Shown here: positions 27,143-35,509 of the stretch, piece after piece
How positions within the stretch are numbered: position 1 is the stretch's first letter
How the letters are laid out: the number at the start of each line of letters is the position of its first letter
Assembly: GCF_003958635.1 (NCBI RefSeq)
Contig: NZ_RSEK01000009.1
Coordinates: forward strand, 61,322 to 125,321
Length of the DNA stretch: 64,000 bases
Direction of reading: 5' to 3'
Source of the DNA: Altericroceibacterium xinjiangense
Lineage (GTDB): Bacteria; Pseudomonadota; Alphaproteobacteria; Sphingomonadales; Sphingomonadaceae
Made by a program: the position numbers and the translations under genes
The notes under the pieces: generated by a model
Seen by the model: the letters and a program-made list of their open reading frames with translations, nothing else
The model's database searches: none
What the model was told of the DNA's origin: nothing

Positions 27143-29152
27143 TCACTGTTGTCCTCTTTCCAGCGCAGCGCCTTCCGGCAAGGCGAAGGCCATGTACTGG
27201 CTGGGCCCCGGCTTCGACTGGCCGAGTTGCGGGGCGAACAGGCCGTCGCCGCCGACCGCGATAACGACGTACTGGCGGCCATTCGCCTCGTATACGGCGG
27301 GAACGCCTTCCGACGCGGCCGGAAGGTCGTACTCCCACAGTACTTCGCCGGTGGCCTGATCACGGGCGCGGAGCTTGCGATCCGACGAAGTGCCTACGAA
27401 CAGCAAGTCGCCGCCGGTTGCAACCGGACCACCGCGCGGCGCGGTGCTGCCGGTGTTCCGGATGCCCTTTTCCACCAGTGCAGTGACTTCGCCGTTGGGC
27501 AGTTCCCACAGCTTCTTGCCGGTGTTCATGTCATAGGCCGTGATCAGCGACCACGGCGGATTGATCGCCGGAAGGCCGTTGCTCTGCAGCATGAAGTTGA
27601 CCGCCGACTTGTAAGGCTGCACGTCGCCGCCGCCATTGGGCATCGCCGCGAGCGCTTCAGGCCGCTTGTCCAGCACCAGCGTGTCGAGCGTCGGCATCTG
27701 CTTGGAAACGACGAAGAACCGCTGCTGAAAAGGATCGACCGCCGAGCTGCCCCAGTTGGCGCCGCCGTTGTGGCCGGGCATGGAGATCGAGCCTTGCAGG
27801 CTTGGCGGGGTGAACAATCCGTCGTTGCGCGCTGTCTTGAGGATCTCGCGCAGCTTCGCCTGATCTTCCGGGGAAACGTAAGGATTGATCTGGGCTTCGG
27901 TGAAGGTCTGGCGGGCGAACGGTTCCGGCCAAGTCGGGATCGGCTGCGTGGGAGACGGCTTTTCGCCCGGCACGTCGGACGCGGGCACGGGCCGTTCCTC
28001 GATCGGCCAGATCGGCGCGCCGGTCCGGCGATCGAACACGTAGATGTACCCCTGCTTGGTTGCTTGGATCACGACCGGGATGATCTTGCCGTCCTTGCGA
28101 AGCGTCAGCAGCTTCGGCGCCTGCGGGATGTCGAAGTCCCACAGATCGTGGTGGATCGTCTGGAAGTGCCACAGGCGCTTGCCCGTCCGCGCGTCGAGCG
28201 CGAGCAGCGTGTTGGAGAACAGGTTGTCCCCCGCACGGTTGCCGCCGTAAAAGTCGTACCGCGCCGTACCGGTGGGGATGAAGATGATGCCCGTCTCCGG
28301 GTCGACCGTCGATTCCGACCAGTTGTGGACGCCGCCGAATTGCTCGTGATCGGTCTCCGGCCAGGTTTCGTAGCCGAACTCGCCCTTCTGCGGGACCGTG
28401 TTGAACGTCCACTTCAGCGCGCCCGTTCGTACGTCGTAAGCGTGAATGTTGGCCGGGGCAGACGCGTAGTCATAGGCACCGGCCGGCAGGGACATGATGA
28501 TCGTGTCTTCGAATATCCGGCCGGGGTTATCCGTCTGCAGTGCGCGGACCTTGCTGATGTCGCCGGGCAGGCCCTTGCGCAGGTCAACCCCGCCGGCCTG
28601 TCCAAAGGTGGCGATCGGCTCCCCGGTCACGGCCGACACGGCGGTCAGCTTGCCGTCCATCATGAAGAACAGCCGCCGGTCGATGCCGTCCTCGCTTTCC
28701 CAGTAGTTCAGGCCGCGCTGTCCGGTGCGACCTTCGTACTTGCGCTGCCAGCGCACAGTGCCGCTGGCAGGATCGAGCGCGACGAGCGCGTTGTTGTTGA
28801 GGAGGTACATCGTGTCATGCACGACGACCGGGTTGAAATGAGGCGGCTGGCCTTCGCCGGTCGGAAAGGTCCAGGCGAGCTGCAGCTGCGAGACGTTCGC
28901 CTTGGTGATCTGGTCGAGCGACGAATACTGCGAGGAATCCGGGCCACTGAGATAGCTGCCCCAGGTCTTGAAGTCGTAGTTGCCGAACGCCAGGGTATCG
29001 GCCGCACCGGCAGAAGCCGACGCGAGGGTGCCTGGCTGCTGGGCACAGGCGGAAAGGGAAAGGGCCAGCGCAACGCCCGCCGCGGCAAGCCGGAATCGCC
29101 CGCGGCTTTTCGCCCGGTGCGAAACACAATAGGATTGCGGCGACTGATTCAC
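27143..29152 (-). CDS. PQQ-dependent dehydrogenase 2, lipoprotein
   Basis: This propeller quinoprotein of 669 residues is placed from GTG 29152, which has GGGGAGA at good distance. A twin-basic n-region and hydrophobic core lead to a lipobox (ALSLSAC, Cys36). PQQ repeats include ALDPASGTVRWQRKYEG, YDVRTGALKWTFNTVP, LDARTGKRLWHFQTIHHDLW and YDMNTGKKLWELPNG. It keeps FDRRTGAPIWPIEERPVP as in glucose/polyol dehydrogenases. It is more divergent than dehydrogenases 1 and 3: the NWG-DP docking segment reads NWGSSAVDPFQQRFFVVS and the N-terminal blades differ. No heme c motif is present. It is followed by its own unknown exported protein. Substrate unknown, likely an alcohol or polyol. Confidence 0.92.
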   Translation of the reverse strand: MNQSPQSYCVSHRAKSRGRFRLAAAGVALALSLSACAQQPGTLASASAGAADTLAFGNYDFKTWGSYLSGPDSSQYSSLDQITKANVSQLQLAWTFPTGEGQPPHFNPVVVHDTMYLLNNNALVALDPASGTVRWQRKYEGRTGQRGLNYWESEDGIDRRLFFMMDGKLTAVSAVTGEPIATFGQAGGVDLRKGLPGDISKVRALQTDNPGRIFEDTIIMSLPAGAYDYASAPANIHAYDVRTGALKWTFNTVPQKGEFGYETWPETDHEQFGGVHNWSESTVDPETGIIFIPTGTARYDFYGGNRAGDNLFSNTLLALDARTGKRLWHFQTIHHDLWDFDIPQAPKLLTLRKDGKIIPVVIQATKQGYIYVFDRRTGAPIWPIEERPVPASDVPGEKPSPTQPIPTWPEPFARQTFTEAQINPYVSPEDQAKLREILKTARNDGLFTPPSLQGSISMPGHNGGANWGSSAVDPFQQRFFVVSKQMPTLDTLVLDKRPEALAAMPNGGGDVQPYKSAVNFMLQSNGLPAINPPWSLITAYDMNTGKKLWELPNGEVTALVEKGIRNTGSTAPRGGPVATGGDLLFVGTSSDRKLRARDQATGEVLWEYDLPAASEGVPAVYEANGRQYVVIAVGGDGLFAPQLGQSKPGPSQYMAFALPEGAALERGQQ

Positions 29153-29571
29153 TACTAACTCTCCCCCAGGGACACGATCCTGCCGGCTGCGGACGGTCAT
29201 TCGTTGACTCCGTCTCGCCAGCGCGGGCAATCTATCCCGTAAAGGGCGGCGACAACAAGGGGCAAATGTGCCTGAATTTGACAAAATCCGCTTTTGTGGG
29301 CGTCGGAGCGAACTTTTGCACGGGATGAGGTGATCTCAGGGGGAGGGCAGCCGGCCGCTTTCCTGTGCGCTGCGCCTGACGGCTGCTCGCAATTTTTGGA
29401 GCGTTGCCGGTGCGTTCAGCCCTCGTAAATTGAGTTTGTCCCAAAGTGCATTTCGTACCGGGCTTTGTTCCGCTTGCCGCCAGACGGCGGATCGGAAAAA
29501 GTCAACGAGGCGGGTTGACAGTTTAGGCGCTGGGCACAAGAGCACCAGCAACGCAGGAAACGGGTGGATAC
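29153..29571. other. Divergent intergenic region before the cytochrome gene
   Basis: These 419 bp separate PQQ dehydrogenase 2 and the divergent cytochrome c gene. A TTGACA at 29515-29520 is a possible -35 element for the cytochrome promoter, but no good -10 is evident. Another TTGACA is at 29278-29283. No protein-like frame or hairpin stands out. Confidence 0.5.
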
Positions 29572-29979
29572 ATGGATTTGCGCAACAAGGGTTCGAAGGT
29601 TTTCGCGGGCAAGATGTCCAAGGTCGGGATCGCGGCGCTTGGCCTCGCCTTGTCAGCGGTTCCGCTCAGCCAGTTCGCTGCCCAGGCGCAGGCTCCTGAG
29701 CTTGAGCAGGCAAAGGCTGAAGCTCCCGCGGGTGAAGTCGACATGGAAGCGGGTCGCCAGCTGTTCCAGGATTGGTCGTGCAACGCCTGCCACGTCCTCG
29801 AGGATGCCGGCGCACAAGGCCATGTCGGTCCGGCTCTCGACGGCAACAGCGCGCTCACTCGCGATCTCGTGATCGATCGCGTCACCAACGGTGCCGGCGC
29901 AATGCCCGGCTTCGGCGGGCAGCTGAGCGAAGAAGAGATTGCCGCGCTGGCCGACTACATCGTCGCCGCGCACAAGTAA
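29572..29979 (+). CDS. Small exported monoheme cytochrome c
   Basis: The 135-residue protein has an N-terminal signal (KVGIAALGLALSAVPLSQFAAQA), then one class I cytochrome domain. The heme motif CNACH is at residues 70-74 and the likely sixth ligand is Met111 in GAMPGFGG, followed by the closing helix LSEEEIAALADYIVAAH. It is the only cytochrome c gene in the quinoprotein block. Because none of the three dehydrogenases carries its own heme, it is the obvious electron acceptor for them (inference). It is divergent from PQQ dehydrogenase 2 and ends at a terminator. Confidence 0.93.
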   Translation: MDLRNKGSKVFAGKMSKVGIAALGLALSAVPLSQFAAQAQAPELEQAKAEAPAGEVDMEAGRQLFQDWSCNACHVLEDAGAQGHVGPALDGNSALTRDLVIDRVTNGAGAMPGFGGQLSEEEIAALADYIVAAHK

Positions 29980-29997
29980 TCCCTATCGGACAACAGG

Positions 29998-30027
29998 AAG
30001 GGGCGCGCCGCCGGCGTGCCCCTTTTT
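29998..30027. terminator. Rho-independent terminator after the cytochrome gene
   Basis: AAGGGGC and GCCCCTTTTT flank a GC-rich inner hairpin (GCGCCGCCGGCGT). The T run lies on the plus strand just after the cytochrome stop. The converging VOC gene ends at 30033, so the A-rich side may serve it as well. Confidence 0.8.
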
Positions 30028-30032
30028 CGTGT

Positions 30033-31046
30033 CTAGCGCTGGTTCTGCGCGGTTTGCGCCGTGCGGCTGTTCGGGCCGACCTGGGCGTAATAGTTCGTCA
30101 CCCCGTCGGGATCGTTCAGCCAGACGGTCACCAGGTCAAACCCGCCAAGTTTGTTCAGCGGAGTCTCCACGGGAATGTTCCGCGCCTTTGCCTTGGCATC
30201 CACAAGCGGCGAGTCGCTGACGACATACTGGATCCCGGCGCTGCCGTTATCCGCCGGCAGCGTGTCACCGGTGTGGTAGAGATAAAGCGTCGTTTCGCCG
30301 TGCCGGTAAGGATGCTTGGTGATCCCCAGCAGCCGGTCCGTGACGGGCGGAAGTTCGTCCAGTCCCACGAATTCGCGGTAGAAGGCGCGGCTTTCCTCAA
30401 GGTCGGACGCGTTGATCCCGACCCCGACCCCATCATCCGAATGGTCCTTCGCGCCGGGCCGGATCACGATCTGGAGCGGAAAACCACCCGGGTCGGTCAC
30501 CAGCGCAGCCTGGGTTCCATCGCCCTGATCGACGAACCGCGGCGCAGGAAAGCCTGCCGCGGCGAAGCGGTCGATCACTGTCTGCCGATCCGGATAGCTG
30601 AGCATGAAGTAGCGAATACCCGTGCCGCTCTTCACGCCGCCCGATAAATCGTATTTGCGATTGCCCTGCTGCCCCGCGGACAGCTTGATCTGACCTTTGC
30701 CGACCCCCGTCAAAAGCATCTGCTGCGATGAAGTCAGCTGGATCGGGCTTAGGGACCGCAGCGCCAGCGCTTCGGTGTAGAACTTCACCATCGGTTCGGT
30801 CCTGTCCCGCGGGAACCGGCGGAAGACATTGGCCGCATCTTGCGTGAAGAGGCTGCGGGTGGAGCTTGTCAGTTGTTCCCGGGACAGCTCGCCGGGCTTG
30901 TATGCAAGATCGTGGTCGACCTGCATTATCGCCCCCTCCGGCGTCCGCACGACGCCTTCGGCGGAACTGACCGGGGTCTCCGGCCCAGCGCAGCCTGCAA
31001 GGGCGGCCGTGACCATGCCGAGCCCGATGGGTACTGTCCGCGGCAT
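30033..31046 (-). CDS. VOC (glyoxalase/dioxygenase-fold) domain lipoprotein
   Basis: A 337-residue protein has a lipoprotein signal ending LAGC (Cys19), which is unusual for the VOC superfamily because its members are normally cytoplasmic. Two VOC-like modules are visible: about residues 85-190 (MVKFYTEALALRSLSPIQL, FMLSYPDRQTVIDRFAAAGF, ALVTDPGGFPLQIV) and about 195-325 (GVGINASDLEESRAFYREFVGL, TLYLYHTGD, VWLNDPDGVTNYYAQV). Metal ligands cannot be confirmed by eye. It follows PQQ dehydrogenase 3 by 20 bp on the same strand, taking the place the unknown exported proteins have in the other two units. It may bind or further process the oxidation product. Confidence 0.85.
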   Translation of the reverse strand: MPRTVPIGLGMVTAALAGCAGPETPVSSAEGVVRTPEGAIMQVDHDLAYKPGELSREQLTSSTRSLFTQDAANVFRRFPRDRTEPMVKFYTEALALRSLSPIQLTSSQQMLLTGVGKGQIKLSAGQQGNRKYDLSGGVKSGTGIRYFMLSYPDRQTVIDRFAAAGFPAPRFVDQGDGTQAALVTDPGGFPLQIVIRPGAKDHSDDGVGVGINASDLEESRAFYREFVGLDELPPVTDRLLGITKHPYRHGETTLYLYHTGDTLPADNGSAGIQYVVSDSPLVDAKAKARNIPVETPLNKLGGFDLVTVWLNDPDGVTNYYAQVGPNSRTAQTAQNQR

Positions 31047-31066
31047 GATAATCTCTCCCGTTGGTG

Positions 31067-33004
31067 TTAGTCAGGCAGTGCGAAGGCGATCAGTGCCTCA
31101 TCATGAATCGGTCGGCCATCCGGTCCCCTTCGTGGAGGACCGAAACCGGACCCGGCGGCAACGACCGCGATGTACTGCCGCCCATCCTTCCCGCGGTAGC
31201 TGATCGGGACCGTCTGCGGGCTGTTGTCGAGCGTTTTCGTCCAGACTTCCTTGCCTGTCGCCGCATCGAAGGCGCGAAACCGCTGGTCCCCCGTCGCCCC
31301 GATGAAGACCAGCCCGCCAGCCGTCACCATCGGCCCGCCAAAGGTGTTGAGCGCGCCGGTCTTCTGCTTGCCTTCCGGCAGTTCCGGAGTGATCCCCAGA
31401 GTGCTAGCCCAGGCGATTTCCCCGGTGTTGGCATCTACCGCGATCAGGCGTCCCCATGGCGGCTTGATGCAGGGAAGGGTGACCTTGCGGCCATCCTTTT
31501 CGGTGTAGCTGGCGCTGAAGGAGGAATAGGCTCCCGGTCCTTGCAGGCTGCCCCGATCGTACAACTGGTTGGAATTGGTGGTGCCGCGCCCGTAGTCCCC
31601 TTTCGGATCGCGTTTCTCGATCCAGCCGATGCTACCGCCTTCGCTGGTGTTGACGAACACCAGGCCCTTCGCTGGGTCGGCCGCGCTGCCGCCCCAGTTC
31701 GATCCGCCGTTGTGCGGCATGTTGATGGACGCGAACGGCTTGTCGCCTTCCTCATGAAGGAAGAACGGAGTGAACGAGCCGGCATTGTAGAACGTGCCGC
31801 CATAGGAGGCGAGCAGATCGCGGCAGGCTTGCGCGTGTTCGGGCGTGGTGTCGCTTGCGCTGACAACATCGTCCCGGTTCCACACCCCGCGGGAGAGCTG
31901 CTCCGGCTTCACCGGGAACGGCTGGGTGGGCGAATACCATTCCCCCGGAACGTCGGCGGCAGCCACCGGGCGTTCCTCGACCCCGAACACCGGCTCTCCC
32001 GTTTCGCGATTGAGAATGTACATCAGCCCGTTCTTGCCGGTCTGCGACAAGGCGGGGATGGTCTTGCCGTCTTTCTGAATGTCTACCAGCACAGGCGGGG
32101 GCGGCAGGTCCCAATCCCACAGATCGTGGTGGATCGTCTGGAAGTACCACTTCAGCTTGCCGGTATCGGCGTCCACCGCCACCAGCGAATTACCAAACAG
32201 GTTCGCGCCGGGACGGTCACCGCCGTAATAGTTCGGCGAGGGACCGCCGATCGGCATGTAGAGCGTATTCGTTTCCGGATCGGCCGTGGTGTACCAGATC
32301 CACATGTTGTTGCCGGACCGGCCCTTCCACCCGTCATCGAGCCAGGTCTCGTGCCCTGTTTCGCCAGGTTGCGGGACGGTGCTGAACTCCCACAGCTTCT
32401 TGCCGGTGACGGCGTCGAACGCGCGCGAGTTGCCCGGCTCGCCGATCGGCATTTCCTGCGTGTTCGCCCCGATCACCAGTGTGTTGCGGTAGACGGTCGG
32501 CGGATAGTTGTAGGGCGTCCCGCCGTACTTCAGCGCGCCGTTGTCACCGAAGCTCTCAACTGGCTGGCCGGTAGCGGAATCGAGCGCCACCAGCACGGAA
32601 CCGTTGTTGTAGAAGATGCGCGGGGGATGGGCTTCGTCGCCCGGCCACCAGGAGACGCCGCGCCGCACGACTCCTTCGGTCACCGGGTGGCGCCAGATCT
32701 CCTTGCCGCTGTGCGCTTCCAGCGCGACGACGGCGTTGCCCAGCGGAAGGTACATCGTCCCGGCGATCACGATCGGTACCGTGCCACCCAGAAGCGCCGC
32801 ACCGCCTTCCGGCCGCAGCTGGAACGACCAGGCTTGTTCCAGCTGGTCGACGTTCTGCGGGGTGATGTCAGTCAGCGGAGAATAGCGGGTGCCGGACAAG
32901 TCCCGCGCATAACGCGGCCAGTCGGCCGGATCGATCGGATCCTGCGCCTGCGCCGCCGAAACGATCATCGCGGCGCCAAGCGTCAGGGCGATGCGGACTC
33001 TCAT
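31067..33004 (-). CDS. PQQ-dependent dehydrogenase 3, soluble periplasmic
   Basis: The 645-residue quinoprotein has a cleavable Sec signal (LTLGAAMIVSAAQAQ) instead of a lipobox, so it should be soluble in the periplasm. Propeller repeats include RYSPLTDITPQNVDQLEQAW, ALEAHSGKEIWRH, LDSATGQPVESFG, VDADTGKLKWYFQTIHHDLW and FDAATGKEVWTKTLD. ILNRETGEPVFGVEERPV and NWGGSAADPAKGLVFVNT match the glucose/polyol dehydrogenase catalytic domain. It is clearly closer to dehydrogenase 1 than to 2. There is no heme motif and no membrane domain. It forms a two-gene unit with the VOC lipoprotein and is divergent from the MobA-like gene. Confidence 0.93.
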   Translation of the reverse strand: MRVRIALTLGAAMIVSAAQAQDPIDPADWPRYARDLSGTRYSPLTDITPQNVDQLEQAWSFQLRPEGGAALLGGTVPIVIAGTMYLPLGNAVVALEAHSGKEIWRHPVTEGVVRRGVSWWPGDEAHPPRIFYNNGSVLVALDSATGQPVESFGDNGALKYGGTPYNYPPTVYRNTLVIGANTQEMPIGEPGNSRAFDAVTGKKLWEFSTVPQPGETGHETWLDDGWKGRSGNNMWIWYTTADPETNTLYMPIGGPSPNYYGGDRPGANLFGNSLVAVDADTGKLKWYFQTIHHDLWDWDLPPPPVLVDIQKDGKTIPALSQTGKNGLMYILNRETGEPVFGVEERPVAAADVPGEWYSPTQPFPVKPEQLSRGVWNRDDVVSASDTTPEHAQACRDLLASYGGTFYNAGSFTPFFLHEEGDKPFASINMPHNGGSNWGGSAADPAKGLVFVNTSEGGSIGWIEKRDPKGDYGRGTTNSNQLYDRGSLQGPGAYSSFSASYTEKDGRKVTLPCIKPPWGRLIAVDANTGEIAWASTLGITPELPEGKQKTGALNTFGGPMVTAGGLVFIGATGDQRFRAFDAATGKEVWTKTLDNSPQTVPISYRGKDGRQYIAVVAAGSGFGPPRRGPDGRPIHDEALIAFALPD

Positions 33005-33122
33005 TCAACCCCTCCAACGTGGTAAGGGCTTGGCCGCCCTTTCCCGATGCGTAGCAAGAGAAGGGTCAAGGGGCAATTAGTTCATGTGTGAATAGTTGCG
33101 TGGCGAATACACAGGGTAATCG

Positions 33123-33728
33123 ATGGCACCACTCCTGACCATAATGCTGGCTGCCGGCCAGGCCCGGCGGTTCGGCGGAGGGAAGCTCGACGCCATGTGC
33201 GGCGGCCGCAGGGTCGGAGAATGGGTGATCGACGCCGTCGCGCAGTCGGGCTTGCCTGCGGGAATGGCGGTCACCGGTCCGGATGCCCCGCAGTTCCTTG
33301 TGGCACATCCCGAATGGCAGCGGATCGTCAACCCGGCGCCGGAAGCGGGACTTGGCAGTTCTCTCTCGCTCGCCGCGCGCGCGGCCATCGCAAACAGGGC
33401 CGAAGGCATGCTGGTCCTGCTGGCTGATATGCCGCTGCTGGACCCGGAGTTCCTGCGGAAGGTATCGGAAAGCCCGGCGCCCGCCGCAACGCGGTACCCC
33501 GGCGGCGGCCCGGGGGTTCCCGCGCTTATCCCGCGTCGCCTGTTCCCGGAGCTTGCGATCCTGGATGGTGAGCGAGGGGCAGCGCCGGTCCTCGCCGCCG
33601 ATCCTGCGCTTGTCCTCCTGGATGCACCCGATCCGATGCTGATCGACATCGACCGTCCGGTTGATCTTGTCCGGGCAGAAGCTGCAATCACGGCCCGGAG
33701 CGGAAAAATGTCGGGTTTGGCAACCTGA
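33123..33728 (+). CDS. MobA/MocA-like nucleotidyltransferase
   Basis: A 201-residue nucleotidyltransferase begins with LTIMLAAGQARRFGGGKLDA, the LAAG-x-RxG-x(2)K nucleotide loop of MobA/MocA/GlmU-type enzymes. ADMPLLDPEFLRKV carries the metal-binding Asp, and GGPGVPALIPRRLFPEL is the acceptor-site loop typical of the MocA (MoCo cytidylyltransferase) group. MocA prepares the cytosine-dinucleotide cofactor of xanthine-oxidase-family enzymes, but no such enzyme is encoded in the window, so another NTP-transferase role is possible. It is divergent from PQQ dehydrogenase 3. Confidence 0.82.
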   Translation: MAPLLTIMLAAGQARRFGGGKLDAMCGGRRVGEWVIDAVAQSGLPAGMAVTGPDAPQFLVAHPEWQRIVNPAPEAGLGSSLSLAARAAIANRAEGMLVLLADMPLLDPEFLRKVSESPAPAATRYPGGGPGVPALIPRRLFPELAILDGERGAAPVLAADPALVLLDAPDPMLIDIDRPVDLVRAEAAITARSGKMSGLAT

Positions 33729-33882
33729 ACAACGAGACAGGCTTCCCAAATCTGCCGATTGGGAGCATGGGGAAACGGTTCCGCTTCGGGGCGAGACATT
33801 CAGGGCAAAGTCAACCTATAAGGCCCCCCGACGGCGATTCGAGAGCGCGCGTGACGCGCCAATATTCTGGAGGATTATCACG

Positions 33883-34761
33883 ATGCCCCTGGTGAACATG
33901 AAGCCGCTGCTGCGCGATGCGATGGAAAACGGATACGCTGTCGCTGCGTTCAACCTCGTGGACTACGGTTCCACCAAGGCCATGGTGAAGGCGGCCGAGG
34001 AACTGAACGCGCCGGTGATCTGCCAGACCAGCGCCAAGACCATCAAGTTCTACAGCCACAAGGAAATCGTCAGCTGGGTTCGTACCGCGGCTGAGGATTC
34101 GCCGGTGCCGGTCGTGCTCCATCTCGATCACTGCAAGGATCTCGAGATGATCGAGGCTTGCGCCAAGGCGGGCTGGACCTCGATCATGATCGACGCGTCC
34201 GAGCTTCCTTTCGAAGAGAACCTCGAAATGTCGAAGCGCGTGCGCGACATCGCCGACAAGTACGGCGTCGGCATGGAAGCCGAACTGGGCCAGATCATGG
34301 GCGTCGAGGACGACATGGTCGTGGCTGAAGAGGAATCGGTCCTGACCGATCCTGAGGATGCGCAGAAGTTCTGCGACGCGCTGGACCTGTCGGCGTTCGC
34401 TTGCGCGGTCGGCACGGCGCACGGCTTCTACCACGGTGACCCCAAGGTCGATTTCGACCGGATCGAGGCGATCAACAAGCTGACGAAGACCCCGATGGCG
34501 CTGCACGGCGGCACCGGGCTGTCGGACGAAGTGTTCCGCAAGGCAATCGAGCGCGGGGCAGCGAAAATCAACATCTCCACGAACCTCAAACACGTGTTCG
34601 TTGAAAGCTTCGTGAAGTACCACATGGAAAACCCGAAGGACTTCGAACCGCTGCGTGTGATCGACGCCCAGTATCAGGCCTGCAAGCTGCTCTTCAGCAG
34701 CTTCATCGCCAAGTTCGGCGGCGAGAACCGCGCCCCGGCCTACCTTTCCAAGGCTGCCTGA
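33883..34761 (+). CDS. Class II ketose-bisphosphate aldolase (FbaA/KbaY-like)
   Basis: Zinc-dependent class II aldolases split ketose bisphosphates to dihydroxyacetone phosphate and an aldehyde. Zinc and catalytic motifs are clear in this 292-residue protein: LHLDH (Asp82, His83), an acidic EAELGQIMGVEDD loop, GTAHGFYHG and ALHGGTGLSDE. The length is in the range of tagatose/fructose-bisphosphate aldolases (GatY/KbaY/Fba). ATG 33883 follows CTGGAGG at good spacing; the frame reaching back to 33661 overlaps the MobA-like gene and is rejected. It heads an operon with a HAD phosphatase, DhaL and DhaK. That context favours a dedicated sugar or polyol pathway over central glycolysis. Confidence 0.92.
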   Translation: MPLVNMKPLLRDAMENGYAVAAFNLVDYGSTKAMVKAAEELNAPVICQTSAKTIKFYSHKEIVSWVRTAAEDSPVPVVLHLDHCKDLEMIEACAKAGWTSIMIDASELPFEENLEMSKRVRDIADKYGVGMEAELGQIMGVEDDMVVAEEESVLTDPEDAQKFCDALDLSAFACAVGTAHGFYHGDPKVDFDRIEAINKLTKTPMALHGGTGLSDEVFRKAIERGAAKINISTNLKHVFVESFVKYHMENPKDFEPLRVIDAQYQACKLLFSSFIAKFGGENRAPAYLSKAA

Positions 34762-34775
34762 GGGGGACGCGAAGA

Positions 34776-35498
34776 ATGCTGAAAGCCATCATTTTCGATT
34801 GCGACGGCGTGCTCGTCGATACGGAACGTGACGCGCACCGCGTGGGATTCAACCGCGCGTTCGAGGAATTCGGAATCGATGCCGAATGGGACGTTCCGCT
34901 GTACGGCAAGCTGCTGCTGGTCGCCGGCGGCAAGGAACGCATGCGGGCGTATTTCGATGAATACGGCTGGCCCGAAGGACGCAGCGAAACGAGGGACGAA
35001 CTGATCGCGGCGCTGCACCAGCGCAAGACGGCGATCACCGCCGGCATCGTCAGCGAACTGCCGGTGCGCCCGGGGATCCTCCGCATCATCGACGAGGCGA
35101 GTGCGGCGGGGGTCCGGCTTGGCGTCTGCACCACGTCGAACGCGAAGTTCATCGACGCTGTGCTCGATCTTTTCGGGCGCGAGCGGAAGGCGAAGTTCGA
35201 GTTCGTTCACGCCGGCGACGTCGTGAAGAAGAAGAAGCCCGACCCTGAAATCTATGAACTGGCCAAGCAGTCGCTGGGCCTGCCGGTGGACGAGTGCATC
35301 GTGATCGAGGACAGCCGCAACGGCTTGCTCGCCGCGACCGGGGCCGGGCTGCCGTGCCTGATCACCACCAGCACCTATACCAAGGACGAAGATTTCAGCG
35401 AGGCGGCAAAGGTCGTGCCCGAACTGGGGGACGAGCCGAACGCCACCGTCACCCTGCAAGATCTCGAACAGCTCGCGGCGCGCAAGAAAGCCGCTTGA
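34776..35498 (+). CDS. HAD-superfamily phosphatase, CbbY/beta-phosphoglucomutase type
   Basis: This 240-residue HAD hydrolase has motif I IIFDCDGVLVDTE (nucleophile Asp8 and acid Asp10), a four-helix cap, motif II Thr/Ser in GVCTTSN, motif III Lys in KKKKPDPEIY and motif IV VIEDSRNG. The C1-capped CbbY/GPH/beta-PGM group acts on sugar phosphates or bisphosphates. In autotrophs CbbY removes the inhibitor xylulose bisphosphate, but no RuBisCO is present here. A sugar-phosphate phosphatase or mutase in the aldolase/kinase pathway is likely. It starts 15 bp after the aldolase stop with GAGGGGGACG before its ATG. Confidence 0.9.
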   Translation: MLKAIIFDCDGVLVDTERDAHRVGFNRAFEEFGIDAEWDVPLYGKLLLVAGGKERMRAYFDEYGWPEGRSETRDELIAALHQRKTAITAGIVSELPVRPGILRIIDEASAAGVRLGVCTTSNAKFIDAVLDLFGRERKAKFEFVHAGDVVKKKKPDPEIYELAKQSLGLPVDECIVIEDSRNGLLAATGAGLPCLITTSTYTKDEDFSEAAKVVPELGDEPNATVTLQDLEQLAARKKAA

Positions 35499-35509
35499 GG
35501 GAGTAGCAC

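Noticed and set aside
26945..29158. Open frame of 737 codons on the plus strand
   Set aside because: It is the antisense of PQQ dehydrogenase 2 and its partner. The translation is Arg/His-rich without structure, while the minus strand gives a clear quinoprotein.
18899..33004. Quinoprotein block as a polyvinyl-alcohol or other named degradation pathway
   Set aside because: An esterase plus PQQ dehydrogenase resembles such pathways in outline, but the dehydrogenases look like the glucose/polyol group without heme and no specific hydrolase was recognised. Naming a substrate would be unsupported.
31061..33025. Open frame of 654 codons on the plus strand
   Set aside because: Antisense of PQQ dehydrogenase 3; no recognisable domains.
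33123..33728. Link of the MobA/MocA-like gene to a molybdenum hydroxylase system
   Set aside because: No xanthine-oxidase-family subunits or other molybdenum cofactor genes are present nearby, so a functional link is unsupported.
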